Assembly (NCBI RefSeq): GCF_002920635.1
Contig: NZ_PQSR01000008.1
Coordinates: 62,001-126,000, forward strand
Reading direction: 5' to 3'
Length of the DNA stretch: 64,000 nucleotides
From: Streptomyces sp. Ru72
GTDB taxonomy: Bacteria > Actinomycetota > Actinomycetes > Streptomycetales > Streptomycetaceae
Both the position numbers and the translations under genes were made by a program. Numbering within the stretch: position 1 is the first letter of the stretch; the number at the start of each line of letters is the position of its first letter. Below are positions 55,301 to 63,472 of this stretch, in pieces. The notes beneath the pieces are model-generated. The model ran no database searches, was not told the DNA's origin, and saw nothing but the letters and a program-made list of their open reading frames with translations.

Positions 55301-55555
55301 GAGGCGCTTGGCGGGTCCGCCGTCGATCGGCGCGATGTGCACCTCGGGCGCGCCGTCGCGGGTGGAGGTCCAGGCGACGGTCGTGCCGTCCGGGGAGATG
55401 CGGGGGTGGTTCACGGGTATGTTGTCGGCGCTGACCCGCCAGGCGCGGCCGCCGTCGAGCGGGGCGACCCAGACGTCGTCCTCGGCGGTGAAGGCGACCA
55501 ACTCGCCGTGCAGATGCGGGAAACGGAGATACGCGGGCGATGCGGACTGAGTCAC
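52352..55555 (-). CDS. Tricorn-type S41 protease
   Basis: 1067 residues, cytosolic. The N-terminal ~660 residues form two beta-propeller-like parts (HLHGELVAFTAEDDVWVAPL, PRISPDGTTVAWTSTRDG, LAVSPDGSKVAVAAHDG). A C1-type helical linker (residues ~660-740) has MFDETGRIMRDNFWRPDLGG. A PDZ domain follows (AIRAGDAIVAVGGRPVDP). The S41 core has YHAWVADRRAYVHERSGGRLGYL, VVDVRENRGGHTSQLVVEKL, and VAVANEFSGSDGDIVNAAIK, where the Ser in FSGSDGD is the nucleophile. This is the archaeal tricorn layout, which processes peptides made by the proteasome; in Streptomyces it probably has the same role. Confidence 0.93.
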   Translation of the reverse strand: MTQSASPAYLRFPHLHGELVAFTAEDDVWVAPLDGGRAWRVSADNIPVNHPRISPDGTTVAWTSTRDGAPEVHIAPIDGGPAKRLTHWGSVKTQVRGWTPDGDVLALSTVGQASFRRTWAHAVPLDGGPATTLPYGPVGEVAYGPHTVLLSAGAREAALWKRYRGGTAGKLWIDREDNGEFVRLHEDLDGNIEYPSWVGDRIAFLSDHEGVGALYSSLADGSDLRRHTPLDGFYARQAATDGTRVVYSSAGRLWILDDLDGAEPRPLDIRLGGQRVDLQPYPVDASRWFGAASPDHTGRGSAVAVRGAVHWVTHRSGPARALAAEHGVRARLPHTFRADGEEWVVWVTDAEGDDALEFAPATGLAPGAVPRRLAAGQLGRVLGLAVSPDGSKVAVAAHDGRVLLVERDSGEVREVDRSEDGEVSGLVFAPDSVWLAWSHPGPRPLRHLKLANTADLSVTEATPLRFRDYAPAFTLDGKHLAFLSARSFDPVYDDHVFDLAFVGGSRPYLITLAATTPSPFGPQRHGRPFEAPDKDETPDSEGAPTTRVDLEGLADRIVPFPVEAARYSGLRAAKDGVLWLRHPVRGVLGTSRATPDDPDPRSELERYDLVQQRIEHLASDADHFSVTGDGKRVLLWTDGKLKVVPSDRRAPNDDDSDANITVDLSRIRQTVDPAAEWRQMFDETGRIMRDNFWRPDLGGVDWDGVLARYRPVLERVATHDDLVDLLWEVQGELGTSHAYVLPHGYGPGQDRRQGLLGADISRHADGSWRVDRVLPSETSDPDAQAPLAAPGVAIRAGDAIVAVGGRPVDPVTGPGPLLVGTAGRPVELTVSPAGGGDLRYAVVVPIADEEPLRYHAWVADRRAYVHERSGGRLGYLHVPDMVGSGWAQLHRDLRIEVAREGLVVDVRENRGGHTSQLVVEKLARRIVGWDVPRGLRPYSYPEDAPRGPVVAVANEFSGSDGDIVNAAIKALGIGPVVGTRTWGGVIGIDSKYRLVDGTLVTQPKYAFWMEGYGWEVENRGVDPDVEVVQAPQDHAAGRDAQLDEAIRLALAALEERPAKQPPELPEL

Positions 55556-55637
55556 CAGGTCACCCTAAGCAGCGAGCGCGTACCCGAACAGGGGGTTTTC
55601 CCACTTACCTGTCCCATGCCCGCACCGCTCGCGTCCG

Positions 55638-56207
55638 TCACTTGCCCTGAACCGGCCAGCAGGTGGGATCGCCCTGGCACCAGATGGTCCTGGTGACGGT
55701 GACCGTGACGGTGGGACCGGGCTGCCCGGGGCCGGCCGGGCGGCCGCCGGGCGGACTGGGCGTGCTGCCCTGGCAGTTGCCTAGGCCGCTGACGTGGAAC
55801 AGCTCCTTGCCGCCCACGGTGCCCCTGAGGTCCCCGCGGACACACCTGCCGTCGACGGCTCGGGTGACCCGGCCCTTGACGGTGATGTCCTTGCCGTCGT
55901 CCGTCTGCCCCTTGCAGTCGACGGTGACGACGGCGGTCTCGCTCGCCGAAAGCGCCGAGCCGGACGTACCCGACGCGCCGGCCCCGCTGCTGCCGTAGTC
56001 GCCCGAGCAGCTCAGCCAGCGCACCTTCACATGCTGCCGCTCCAGCTCCTTCGTGGCGGTCTGGTCCGTGGTGTACGCCACCGACGCGGAGCTGAGATCA
56101 CCGGGCTGGCAGGCCACGGCTCCGCCCACGGCCACCACCGCGAGGCCGGTGACCGCGGCGACCCGCCGTACCCCGGGTCGTCGCCCAATGCGCCGCAATG
56201 CCCCCAT
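55638..56207 (-). CDS. Exported protein, unknown function
   Basis: 189 residues. Basic start, then a hydrophobic stretch with VAAVTGLAVVAVGGAVACQPG, whose AVAC could be a lipobox, making it a candidate lipoprotein. The mature part has six or so cysteines (VRWLSCSGDYG, VTVDCKGQTDDGKDITVKGR and DGRCVRGDLRGTVGG), then a Pro-rich tail with TVTVTVTRTIWCQGDPTCW. No known domain is recognised; the DITVKGRVTRAVDGRCV segment recalls small secreted Streptomyces proteins of unknown role. The ATG at 56207 is used. Confidence 0.75.
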   Translation of the reverse strand: MGALRRIGRRPGVRRVAAVTGLAVVAVGGAVACQPGDLSSASVAYTTDQTATKELERQHVKVRWLSCSGDYGSSGAGASGTSGSALSASETAVVTVDCKGQTDDGKDITVKGRVTRAVDGRCVRGDLRGTVGGKELFHVSGLGNCQGSTPSPPGGRPAGPGQPGPTVTVTVTRTIWCQGDPTCWPVQGK

Positions 56208-56291
56208 GAAGGGCAGCGTGCCACTCCCGCGGCGGCGACGGTAGAGCGCATACGGTCACACGAGCGCCCCGCCGTCGGCCTCCCCGCGCCG

Positions 56292-56684
56292 TCAGCCGCG
56301 CAGCAGCAGCCACTGCTGGAGTTCCACCAGATTGCCCTCCGGGTCCTTGAGGTGGGCGACGCGCATACGGTCGGTCATGTGGGCAGGGCCGTGCAGCAGG
56401 GTCGCGCCGCGGGAGGTGATCTCGGCGCAGTACGCGTCCAGGTCGTCCACGCGCAGCACCACCAGCGAGCGGTGGCCCGTGGCGTGGTCGCCCAGTTCGC
56501 CGAGGACCTGGGCCATCATCGCCCGGTCCTGCAGCGCGATGCCCGCGGATCCGGCGGCCGGGCTGAACTTCTCGTACGGCCCGTCGGCCGCGCCCGACTG
56601 CGGCTTGAGGCCGAGGACGTCGGCGTAGAAGCGGTAGCAGGCCGGGAAGTCCGTGACCAGCAGCCGCACTTGGGCGAGTTCCAT
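56292..56684 (-). CDS. VOC-family (glyoxalase-like) protein
   Basis: A 130-residue vicinal-oxygen-chelate fold. The two beta-alpha-beta-beta-beta units read LAQVRLLVTDFPACYRFYAD and VVLRVDDLDAYCAEITSRG; the C-terminus VAHLKDPEGNLVELQQWLLL carries the metal-ligand glutamate (NLVELQ). Substrate is not evident; dioxygenases, glyoxalase I and resistance proteins share this fold. The ATG at 56684 is the start. It is the downstream neighbour of rsmE on the same strand, 44 nt away. Confidence 0.85.
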   Translation of the reverse strand: MELAQVRLLVTDFPACYRFYADVLGLKPQSGAADGPYEKFSPAAGSAGIALQDRAMMAQVLGELGDHATGHRSLVVLRVDDLDAYCAEITSRGATLLHGPAHMTDRMRVAHLKDPEGNLVELQQWLLLRG

Positions 56685-56728
56685 GGCGTTCCCCCGGTGG
56701 CTGGATGGATCCGTTCGAGGTCCGTGCG

Positions 56729-57478
56729 TCAGGACCAGCGGCCCGTGCGGCCGAGCAGCAGCGCGGCCGCCGCGGTGCCGGCGGTCGATGTACGAAGGAC
56801 ACTACGCCCGAGGACGTACGCCTTCGCACCGGCTTCCCGGAACAGCGCCAGCTCCTCGGAGGAGATGCCGCCTTCGGGCCCGACGACCAGGACGATCTCG
56901 CCCTCCGTGGGCAGTTGGGCGGTGGCGAGCGGCTCGCTGCCGTACTCGAAGTCCGAGTGGAGCACGGCGGCGAAGTCGGCTTTGGCGAGAAGTGCGGCAA
57001 CCTGCTTGGTCGTCGCCGCGTCCGCGACCTCCGGAAAGCGCACCCGGCGCGACTGCTTGCCCGCCTCGCGGGCGGTGGCCCGCCACTTGCCGAGCGCCTT
57101 CAGCCCGCGGTCGCCCTTCCACTGGGTGATGCACCGGGCGGCCTGCCACGGGACGATCGCGTCGACGCCGACCTCGGTCATGGTCTCCACGGCCAGCTCA
57201 CCGCGGTCGCCCTTGGGGAGGGCCTGGACGACGGTGATGCGGGGAGACTCCACGGGCTCCTCGTGGACGGACTCCAGATCCGTCACGACGAGCCGGTCCT
57301 TGCCCTCGGCGGCCTTCACCACACCCTCGGTCCAGCGTCCGCGCCCGTCGGTGAGGACGACGTCCTCACCGGGTCGCAGCCGCTTCACCGAGACCGCGTG
57401 CCGGCCCTCGGGGCCGTCCAGCACGAACTCCGTTCCGATCACGTCGAGTCGGTCGACGACGAAGACGGGAGCGGTCAT
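56729..57478 (-). CDS. rsmE: 16S rRNA (uracil(1498)-N(3))-methyltransferase
   Basis: A 249-residue SPOUT-class enzyme that methylates U1498 of 16S rRNA. The N-terminal PUA-like domain contains LDGPEGRHAVSVKRLRPGED. The knot part has ITVVQALPKGDRGELAVETM, TEVGVDAIVPWQAARC, and the SAM-binding loop IVLVVGPEGGISSEELALFR. LGRSVLRTSTAGTAAAALLL is the family-defining end (LGxRILRTETA-like). The ATG at 57478 overlaps the upstream gene's stop by 4 nt. From memory, in many actinobacteria rsmE lies in the dnaJ2-hrcA neighbourhood, as here. Confidence 0.95.
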   Translation of the reverse strand: MTAPVFVVDRLDVIGTEFVLDGPEGRHAVSVKRLRPGEDVVLTDGRGRWTEGVVKAAEGKDRLVVTDLESVHEEPVESPRITVVQALPKGDRGELAVETMTEVGVDAIVPWQAARCITQWKGDRGLKALGKWRATAREAGKQSRRVRFPEVADAATTKQVAALLAKADFAAVLHSDFEYGSEPLATAQLPTEGEIVLVVGPEGGISSEELALFREAGAKAYVLGRSVLRTSTAGTAAAALLLGRTGRWS

Positions 57479-58548
57479 CGCCCGGCACCTCCCGTCGACA
57501 ACGCTGTCGTCGCCTCCTCGAGCTCCGTGACCAGCACCTCCACCAGCCGGCCTGCAGGCAGGTCCCGCGCCAGGCGGTGGCCCTGGCCCGCCCACAGCGC
57601 CATGCCCTGCGCGTCGCCGGCCTTGGCGGCCGCCTTGCGCAGCGGGGAGGTGAGGTGGTGGATCTCGGGGTACGCGGCGGGCGCGTAGGGGCCGTGTTCG
57701 CGCATGAACCGGTTGACCAGACCGCGGGCCGGACGTCCGGAGAACGCCCGGGTCAGCTCGGTGCGGACGAAGTGGGAGCCGGTCAGCGCCTGCTTGTGCG
57801 CGGGGTGGGCGCCGGACTCGGGCGTGGCGAGGAACGCGGTGCCGAGCTGGGCGGCACTGGCTCCCGCGGCGAGGACAGCGGCGATCTGGCTGCCGCGCAT
57901 GATGCCGCCGGCGGCCACGATCGGGATGGTGACGGTCTCGCGGACCTGGGCGAGGAGCGAGAGCAGCCCGACGCCGGAGCCGTCGTCCTCCCGGCAGTCC
58001 CGGTGGGTGCCCTGGTGGCCGCCGGCCTCGATGCCCTGCGCGATGACCGCGTCGGCGCCCGCCTCCTGCACGGCGAGAGCCTCCTCGGCGGTGGTCGCGG
58101 TGACCAGGGTGAGGGTGCCCAGGCGGCGCAGGGAGTCCAGCACGTCCGGGGCCGGGACGCCGAAGTGGAAGGAGACCACCGGCACCGGGTCGTCGAGGAG
58201 GACGGCGAGTTTGGCGTCGTAGCCGTCGTCACGGCCGCTGTCGCGGTCGCCCAGCTCGGTCTCGTACCAGGTGGCCTCGCCGGCGAGCTGGTTGGCGTAC
58301 ACCTCGACGGCGGCGGGGTCGGCGTACTCGGGCTGGGGCATGAAGACGTTCACGCCGAAGGGGCGGTGGGTCAGCCCGCGGAGCTGCTTGATCTCCTGGT
58401 ACATCCCGTCGGCGGTCTTGTACCCGGCGGCGAGGAAACCCAGGCCGCCGGCCTCTGACACGGCGGCGGCGAGCTGCGGCACGGAGGCGCCGCCTGCCAT
58501 GGGGGCCTGCACGATCGGGTGCGGGAAGAGATCGGTCAGGGAGGACAT
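57475..58548 (-). CDS. Nitronate monooxygenase-like flavoprotein
   Basis: 357 residues, FMN-dependent TIM barrel of the NMO/2-nitropropane dioxygenase family. The features are HPIVQAPMAGGASVPQLAAA at the N-terminus, FGVNVFMPQPEY, VVSFHFGVPAPDVL, and VIAQGIEAGGHQGTHRD with the catalytic His of the family. IPIVAAGGIMRGSQIAAVLA and AAQLGTAFLATPESGAHPAH contact the FMN phosphate. ATG 58548 is the start. It overlaps rsmE by 4 nt, so the two form a transcription unit. The natural substrate may be propionate-3-nitronate or another toxic nitronate. Confidence 0.9.
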   Translation of the reverse strand: MSSLTDLFPHPIVQAPMAGGASVPQLAAAVSEAGGLGFLAAGYKTADGMYQEIKQLRGLTHRPFGVNVFMPQPEYADPAAVEVYANQLAGEATWYETELGDRDSGRDDGYDAKLAVLLDDPVPVVSFHFGVPAPDVLDSLRRLGTLTLVTATTAEEALAVQEAGADAVIAQGIEAGGHQGTHRDCREDDGSGVGLLSLLAQVRETVTIPIVAAGGIMRGSQIAAVLAAGASAAQLGTAFLATPESGAHPAHKQALTGSHFVRTELTRAFSGRPARGLVNRFMREHGPYAPAAYPEIHHLTSPLRKAAAKAGDAQGMALWAGQGHRLARDLPAGRLVEVLVTELEEATTALSTGGAGR

Positions 58549-58881
58549 GACGGCATGTTGTCACGTCTTTCGAACGAGTCCGAATCCACCGGTCCCGCTG
58601 CATACGCCGGAGGAATGAGAACAGTGCGATGGCAGCCCGGGACGGTGAAACTCAGCTGGTCCGGCGTTTGAGGGCGAGGCCGTTCAGGCCGAAGGGGGTC
58701 CGGGGGCGCAGCCCCCAGGGACGGCCGCCCCGGCGCCGGATGCCCATCCGCCGCCGGGTGCCAACACCATCAGCGCCCGTTGAACGCGTCCTTCAACCGC
58801 GAGAACAGCCCCTGCCACCCCGGCCGACTGTGCCTGCCCGGGGGCCGACCCCCGGACCCCCGGGCAACGCCGACACTCGCC
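58549..58881. repeat. Intergenic region with dispersed repeat and dnaJ 3' duplication
   Basis: No gene is seen. A 55-bp element at 58666-58720 (including GAGGCCGTTCAGGCCGAAGG) is nearly identical to 44062-44115. A second part, 58774-58824, repeats 49 of 51 positions of the dnaJ 3' end at 58886-58936, in the same direction and 112 bp away, without the stop codon. Between and around them are GC-rich inverted segments (for example CGGGGGCGCAGCCCCCAGG). Confidence 0.8.
58774..58824 (-). repeat. Partial direct duplication of the dnaJ 3' end
   Basis: 51 bp matching 58886-58936 with two mismatches; the first 42 positions (CGCCCGTTGAACGCGTCCTT onward) are identical. It encodes, without stop, the [12 protein letters not shown] end of DnaJ. 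A relic of a local duplication. Confidence 0.85.
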
Positions 58882-60018
58882 TCAACGCCCGTTGAACGCG
58901 TCCTTCAACCGCGAGAACAGCCCCTGCTGCCCCGGCTGGAACTGCCCCTGTGGCCGTTCCTCGCCGCGCAGCTTCGCCAGCTCGCGCAGCAGTCGCTCCT
59001 GCTCCGGGTCCAGCTTGGTGGGCGTCTGGACCTCGACGTGGACGACCAGGTCGCCCCGGCCACCGCCGCGCAGATGCGTGACACCGCGGTTGTGCAGGGG
59101 GATCGACTGCCCGGACTGCGTACCGGGACGGATGTCGACCTCCTCCAGGCCGTCCAGCGTCTCCAGCGGCACCTTCGTGCCGAGAGCCGCCGCCGTCATC
59201 GGGATGGTGACCGTGCAGTGCAGATCGTCGCCGCGGCGCTGGAAGGTCGGATGCGGCAGCTCGTGGATCTCGACGTAGAGGTCACCGGCCGGACCGCCGC
59301 CGGGGCCGACCTCGCCCTCGCCGGCGAGCTGGATCCGTGTGCCGTTGTCGACACCGGCCGGGATCTTCACGGTGAGCGTCCGGCGCGAGCGCACACGCCC
59401 GTCACCGGCGCACTCCGGGCACGGGTTCGGGACGATCGTGCCGAAGCCCTGGCACTGCGGGCACGGCCGGGAGGTCATGACCTGGCCCAGGAAGGACCGC
59501 GTGACCTGGGAGACCTCACCGCGACCACGGCACATGTCACACGTCTGCGCGGACGTACCCGGCGCGGCGCCCTCGCCGTTGCAGGTGTTGCAGACGACGG
59601 CCGTGTCGACCTGGATGTCCTTCGTGGTGCCGAAGGCCGCCTCGTCCAGCTCGACCTCGAGCCGGATCATCGCGTCCTGGCCCCGGCGGGTGCGCGAGCG
59701 CGGACCGCGCTGCGACGCCGTACCGAAGAACGCGTCCATGATGTCGGAGAAGTTCCCGAAGCCGCCCGCGCCGAAGCCGCCCGCGCCGGCCGCGCCCGAC
59801 TGGGACAGCGGGTCGCCGCCGAGGTCGTAGACCTGCTTCTTCTGCGGGTCCGAGAGCACCTCGTACGCGGCGTTGATCTCCTTGAACCGCTCCTGCGTCT
59901 TCGGATCGGGATTGACGTCCGGGTGCAGCTCGCGGGCGAGCCGGCGGAACGCCTTCTTGATCTCTTCCTGCGACGCGTCGCGGCGCACGCCGAGTACGGC
60001 GTAGTAGTCCGTGGCCAC
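58882..60018 (-). CDS. dnaJ2: Chaperone DnaJ (second copy type, hrcA-linked)
   Basis: A 378-residue Hsp40. The J domain contains [20 protein letters not shown] and the HPD motif in [16 protein letters not shown]-rich linker follows ([19 protein letters not shown]). Four CxxCxGxG zinc-finger repeats are present: [24 protein letters not shown] and CPECAGDG. Two C-terminal substrate-binding beta domains are then followed by a short tail ([12 protein letters not shown]). It stimulates DnaK ATPase activity. GTG 60018 follows the hrcA stop directly, so it is controlled by HrcA through the CIRCE upstream. Confidence 0.96.
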   Translation of the reverse strand: MATDYYAVLGVRRDASQEEIKKAFRRLARELHPDVNPDPKTQERFKEINAAYEVLSDPQKKQVYDLGGDPLSQSGAAGAGGFGAGGFGNFSDIMDAFFGTASQRGPRSRTRRGQDAMIRLEVELDEAAFGTTKDIQVDTAVVCNTCNGEGAAPGTSAQTCDMCRGRGEVSQVTRSFLGQVMTSRPCPQCQGFGTIVPNPCPECAGDGRVRSRRTLTVKIPAGVDNGTRIQLAGEGEVGPGGGPAGDLYVEIHELPHPTFQRRGDDLHCTVTIPMTAAALGTKVPLETLDGLEEVDIRPGTQSGQSIPLHNRGVTHLRGGGRGDLVVHVEVQTPTKLDPEQERLLRELAKLRGEERPQGQFQPGQQGLFSRLKDAFNGR

Positions 60019-61038
60019 TTACGACTCCGCCAGGATCTGTCCGACGTACCGTGCCACCGCTCGTACCGCTCCCATCGTTCCCGGGTAATCCATGCGGGTC
60101 GGTCCGACCACGCCGAGTTTCGCTACTGCCTCGCCGCCCGAACCGTAGCCCACGGAGACGATGGACGTGGAGTTGAGTCCTTCGTGCGCGTTCTCATGGC
60201 CGATACGTACCCGCATGGCCGGATCCTTCGCCTCACCCAGCAGTTTGAGGAGCACGACCTGCTCCTCCAGCGCCTCCAGGACGGGCCGGATGGTGAGAGG
60301 GAAGTCATGCGCGAAGCGGGTCAGGTTCGCGGTGCCGCCGATCATCAGCCGCTCCTCGGTCTCCTCCACGAGCGTCTCCAGCAGCGTGGAGAGCACCGTC
60401 GAGACCGTGCCGCGGTCCTCCGGCTCCTCGAACGCCTCGGGCAGATCCTGCACGAGCTGCGGGACGTCCGCGAAGCGGCGGCCGGCGACCCGGCTGTTGA
60501 GCCGCGCGCGCAGGTCCGCGAGCGACGTCTCGCCGAACGGCGCCGGGCAGTCGATCATGCGCTGCTCGACCCGGCCGGTGTCCGTGATCAGCACGAGCAT
60601 CACACGCGCGGGTGCCATCGACAGCAACTCCACGTGGCGCACGGTCGAACGCGTCAGTGACGGGTACTGCACCACGGCGACCTGCCGGGTGAGCTGTGCG
60701 AGCAGCCGCACCGTGCGCGCCACCACGTCGTCGAGGTCGACGGCGCCCTCCAGGAAGTTCTGGATCGCGCGGCGCTCGGGCGGGCTCATCGGCTTGACGG
60801 CCGCGAGCTTGTCGACGAAGAGGCGGTAGCCCTTGTCCGTGGGAATGCGTCCTGCACTGGTGTGCGGCTGGGCGATGTACCCCTCGTCCTCCAGCGCGGC
60901 CATGTCGTTGCGGACGGTGGCCGGGGAGACGCCGAGGTTGTGCCGCTCGGTGAGGGCCTTGGAGCCCACCGGCTCCTCGGTGCCGACGTAGTCCTGGACG
61001 ATGGCGCGCAGCACCTCGAGCCTGCGTTCACTGAGCAT
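60019..61038 (-). CDS. hrcA: Heat-inducible transcription repressor HrcA
   Basis: A 339-residue repressor of heat-shock genes. The N-terminal winged helix has [40 protein letters not shown], and [20 protein letters not shown], followed by [16 protein letters not shown]. The C-terminal GAF-like part includes [14 protein letters not shown] and the conserved [20 protein letters not shown] with [15 protein letters not shown]. Start is ATG 61038, with GGAGG eight bases upstream. It binds the CIRCE element 41 nt upstream, with GroEL-dependent activity, and forms a unit with dnaJ2. Confidence 0.96.
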   Translation of the reverse strand: MLSERRLEVLRAIVQDYVGTEEPVGSKALTERHNLGVSPATVRNDMAALEDEGYIAQPHTSAGRIPTDKGYRLFVDKLAAVKPMSPPERRAIQNFLEGAVDLDDVVARTVRLLAQLTRQVAVVQYPSLTRSTVRHVELLSMAPARVMLVLITDTGRVEQRMIDCPAPFGETSLADLRARLNSRVAGRRFADVPQLVQDLPEAFEEPEDRGTVSTVLSTLLETLVEETEERLMIGGTANLTRFAHDFPLTIRPVLEALEEQVVLLKLLGEAKDPAMRVRIGHENAHEGLNSTSIVSVGYGSGGEAVAKLGVVGPTRMDYPGTMGAVRAVARYVGQILAES

Positions 61039-61078
61039 CGCGCACACCTCCAGCGGTCATGTCCCCTTGACGCTTCCC

Positions 61079-61105
61079 CTGGCACTCTGCACTTGCGAGT
61101 GCCAG
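61079..61105. promoter_or_regulatory. CIRCE operator
   Basis: CTGGCACTC - 9 nt - GAGTGCCAG, the perfect inverted repeat bound by HrcA, 41 nt upstream of hrcA. The only change from the consensus TTAGCACTC/GAGTGCTAA is the expected actinobacterial CTGG start. Confidence 0.92.
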
Positions 61106-61235
61106 CATTCCCCGGCCCAGTGTACGGCTGTCGGGTACACACCCGGCAAGGGCGGGCGCCGGTGCCGTGCCGAGGTGTTACCGACCTGTACCGGCCTGTC
61201 CTGCCGGGTCGGTCACCTGCGGATAGCGTCGCCGT

Positions 61236-61970
61236 ATGACGGTGTTGTGGGAAGGGTCGGGGTGGGAGGCGCTCGGTGCGCGCGCGGGGCGGGCCAGGCT
61301 TCCGGTCTGGGACTGCACGGCCGGGCTGGTCGTGGGCGATGACGCGGCGCTGCTGGTCGACGCCGGGTCGAGCGTGGCGGAGGGAGCACGCTTGCGCGGC
61401 GATGCGGAGCGGATGCTGGAGCCGCTCGGCGGAGACCGTCGTGTGACGCATCTCGCGCTCACCCATCCGCACTTCGACCATGTCTTCGGGGCGGCGGCGT
61501 TCGCGGGCGCGGAGGTGTTCGGGGCCGTGGGCATCGACAGGGTGCTCGCGTACGGACGGGGGGAGCTGGTCGCGGACGCGGTGCGCAACGGTCTGGATCC
61601 GGCGGAGGCGGCCGAGGCGGCGGACGCACTGGTCCGCCCGCACCACCAGGTCTCCGGCGAGTGGACGCTGGACCTGGGCGGGGTCCAGGTGCTGCTGGCG
61701 AATGTGGGCCCGGGCCACACGGCCCATGACCTGGTGGTGTTCGTCCCCGGGGACCCGGAAGTGGTGTTCTGCGGGGACCTGGTGGAGGAGTCCGGCGAAC
61801 CGCAGGCGGGCCCGGACGCGATCCCCTCGCACTGGCCGGCGGCCCTGGACCGGCTGCTCGAGCTGGGCGGGGAGGACGCGGTGTACGTGCCGGGGCACGG
61901 GGCGGTGGTGGACGCGGGGTTCGTACGGGCCCAGCGGGACGAGTTGGCGGCACGCTTCGGCGTGTCGTAG
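61236..61970 (+). CDS. Metallo-beta-lactamase-fold hydrolase
   Basis: 244 residues. Metal-binding motif LALTHPHFDHVFGAAAF (HxHxDH), VGPGHTAHDLVVFVPGDPEVVFCGDL (third His and Asp), and YVPGHGAVVD (final His). These are the full set of two-metal ligands. The short acceptor-binding parts give no substrate. Relatives include glyoxalase II- and lactonase-type hydrolases. ATG 61236 is used. It is divergent from hrcA, ~130 bp from the CIRCE element, and followed 34 nt later by the DUF3097 gene. Confidence 0.88.
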   Translation: MTVLWEGSGWEALGARAGRARLPVWDCTAGLVVGDDAALLVDAGSSVAEGARLRGDAERMLEPLGGDRRVTHLALTHPHFDHVFGAAAFAGAEVFGAVGIDRVLAYGRGELVADAVRNGLDPAEAAEAADALVRPHHQVSGEWTLDLGGVQVLLANVGPGHTAHDLVVFVPGDPEVVFCGDLVEESGEPQAGPDAIPSHWPAALDRLLELGGEDAVYVPGHGAVVDAGFVRAQRDELAARFGVS

Positions 61971-62004
61971 CACCTCGGGGACGTCTTCTCCTATCGTCAC
62001 TCGA

Positions 62005-62817
62005 ATGCGCCAGTACTCTCCGGATCTGACCCCTCCGTGGAAGAAGCCGAAGCCCGTCCCGGAGGTCCCGGCGGACCCCGGTCTGGTGGTGGAGGAGCCG
62101 CGCACGGGTTTCTGCGGCGCGGTGATCCGCTGCGAGGCGGGCACGGTGACGCTGGAGGACCGCTTCGGCAAGCACCGGGTGTTCCCGCTGGAGCCGGGGG
62201 GCTTCCTGCTGGAGGGCCGGACGGTGACGCTTGTCCGTCCCAAGACCGCCGTGCAGCGCCCCACGCGTACGGCGTCGGGGTCGGTGGCCGTTCCGGGAGC
62301 GCGCGCGAGGGTGGCCCGTGCCGGCCGTATCTACGTCGAGGGCCGTCACGACGCGGAACTGGTGGAGAAGGTCTGGGGCGACGACCTGCGCATCGAGGGC
62401 GTGGTGGTGGAGTACCTGGAGGGCGTCGACGACCTGCCGTCGATCGTCGAGTCCTTCGCCCCGGGCCCGGACGCACGCCTGGGTGTCCTGGTGGACCACC
62501 TGGTCCCCGGAACGAAGGAGTGGCGGATCGCGCAGTCGGTGACGAGCGAGCACGCCCTGGTGGTGGGTCACCCGTACATCGACATCTGGGAGGCGGTGAA
62601 GCCGGCGGCGCTGGGCATCAGGGAGTGGCCGAGCGTCCCGCGCGGGCAGGACTGGAAGACGGGGGTGTGCCGGGCGCTGGGGTGGCCGTCGGACAACACC
62701 GGCGCGGTGTGGCAGGCGATCCTGAAGCGGGTGGGGTCTTACAAGGACCTGGAGCCGGAGTTGCTGGGCCGGGTGGAGGAGTTGATCGACTTCGTCACGG
62801 GTAGCGGTGGGGTTTGA
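62005..62817 (+). CDS. DUF3097 protein
   Basis: 270 residues of actinobacterial family DUF3097, function unknown. It starts MRQYSPDLTPPWKKPKPVPE, with the N-terminal barrel TGFCGAVIRCEAGTVTLEDR, then ARAGRIYVEGRHDAELVEKV, VEYLEGVDDLPSIVESFAPG and GVLVDHLVPGTKEWRIAQSV, and HPYIDIWEAVKPAALGIREW. The IYVEGRHDAELVEKVWG/GVLVDHLVPG elements resemble the acidic Toprim core (E-G-x-x-D ... D-x-D-x-x), so nucleic-acid or nucleotide handling is possible. ATG 62005 is used. It overlaps the convergent Uma2 gene by 23 nt. Confidence 0.87.
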   Translation: MRQYSPDLTPPWKKPKPVPEVPADPGLVVEEPRTGFCGAVIRCEAGTVTLEDRFGKHRVFPLEPGGFLLEGRTVTLVRPKTAVQRPTRTASGSVAVPGARARVARAGRIYVEGRHDAELVEKVWGDDLRIEGVVVEYLEGVDDLPSIVESFAPGPDARLGVLVDHLVPGTKEWRIAQSVTSEHALVVGHPYIDIWEAVKPAALGIREWPSVPRGQDWKTGVCRALGWPSDNTGAVWQAILKRVGSYKDLEPELLGRVEELIDFVTGSGGV

Positions 62818-63373
62818 CGTTGGTGAACGTTCCGAACTCGGTGGTGTCCAGTTCGAGTCCCAAATCCTCTACCGGCAGCGGCGCCCCGAACTTGGTGATC
62901 TGCTGGCGCTGATAGTCGGCGTCCTCTCCCTTCCCGACAGGCCTCGTCAGCAGGACACACTGCGCCATGATCGGATCCACGATGAGGTAGACAGGCACCT
63001 TCCCGGCGGCATAGATCGACCGCTTGATCTCGTAGTCCCGCTGGACGCTGGTCTTGGAGACGACCTCGACGACCATCGTGATCAGGCTGCACGGAATCAG
63101 GCGACCCGAGCCAGGCAGGACATCGCGCTCCACGACCACCAGGTCCGGTACGGGCTCGCTGGCCTCGTCCACAATGTCGACGTCCTGGGTCTGGAGGGGA
63201 TACCAGCGCTCCAGTGGGATCTGCCTCTCCGTGAGCAACACGATGAGGTTGTGCACCAGATCCGGGCTGGCCATCATCACGATTTCCCCCCGCAGGAGCT
63301 CCACCTTGAGTCCGTCGGGCGGCTCGAACCGCTCGAAGAACTCTGCGACTCCACGTTCGTCCACAGCGGTCAT
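62795..63373 (-). CDS. Uma2-family (DUF820) protein
   Basis: 192 residues of the Uma2/DUF820 restriction-endonuclease-like fold. FERFEPPDGLKVELLRGEIVM gives the early acidic residue, SEPVPDLVVVERDV the catalytic Asp, LITMVVEVVSKTSVQRDYEI the Glu and a downstream Lys, and YLIVDPIMAQCVLL the last strand. Putative nucleases of this family are numerous in streptomycetes and cyanobacteria; no function is proven. ATG 63373 has GGAGG eight bases upstream, so I prefer it over GTG 63388. Confidence 0.87.
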   Translation of the reverse strand: MTAVDERGVAEFFERFEPPDGLKVELLRGEIVMMASPDLVHNLIVLLTERQIPLERWYPLQTQDVDIVDEASEPVPDLVVVERDVLPGSGRLIPCSLITMVVEVVSKTSVQRDYEIKRSIYAAGKVPVYLIVDPIMAQCVLLTRPVGKGEDADYQRQQITKFGAPLPVEDLGLELDTTEFGTFTNVKPHRYP

Positions 63374-63472
63374 CTCCGTGGCCTCCACATTCGCCGCGTA
63401 CTGTCAGCGGCAGCCTACGAACCAGGTTAGGGACCGAACCCCCGTTCCGCTGGCATTCACCCGCCGGAGTGA

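Noticed and set aside
53810..55696. Long plus-strand frame over the tricorn protease gene
   Set aside because: Antisense, low complexity, and no known domain.
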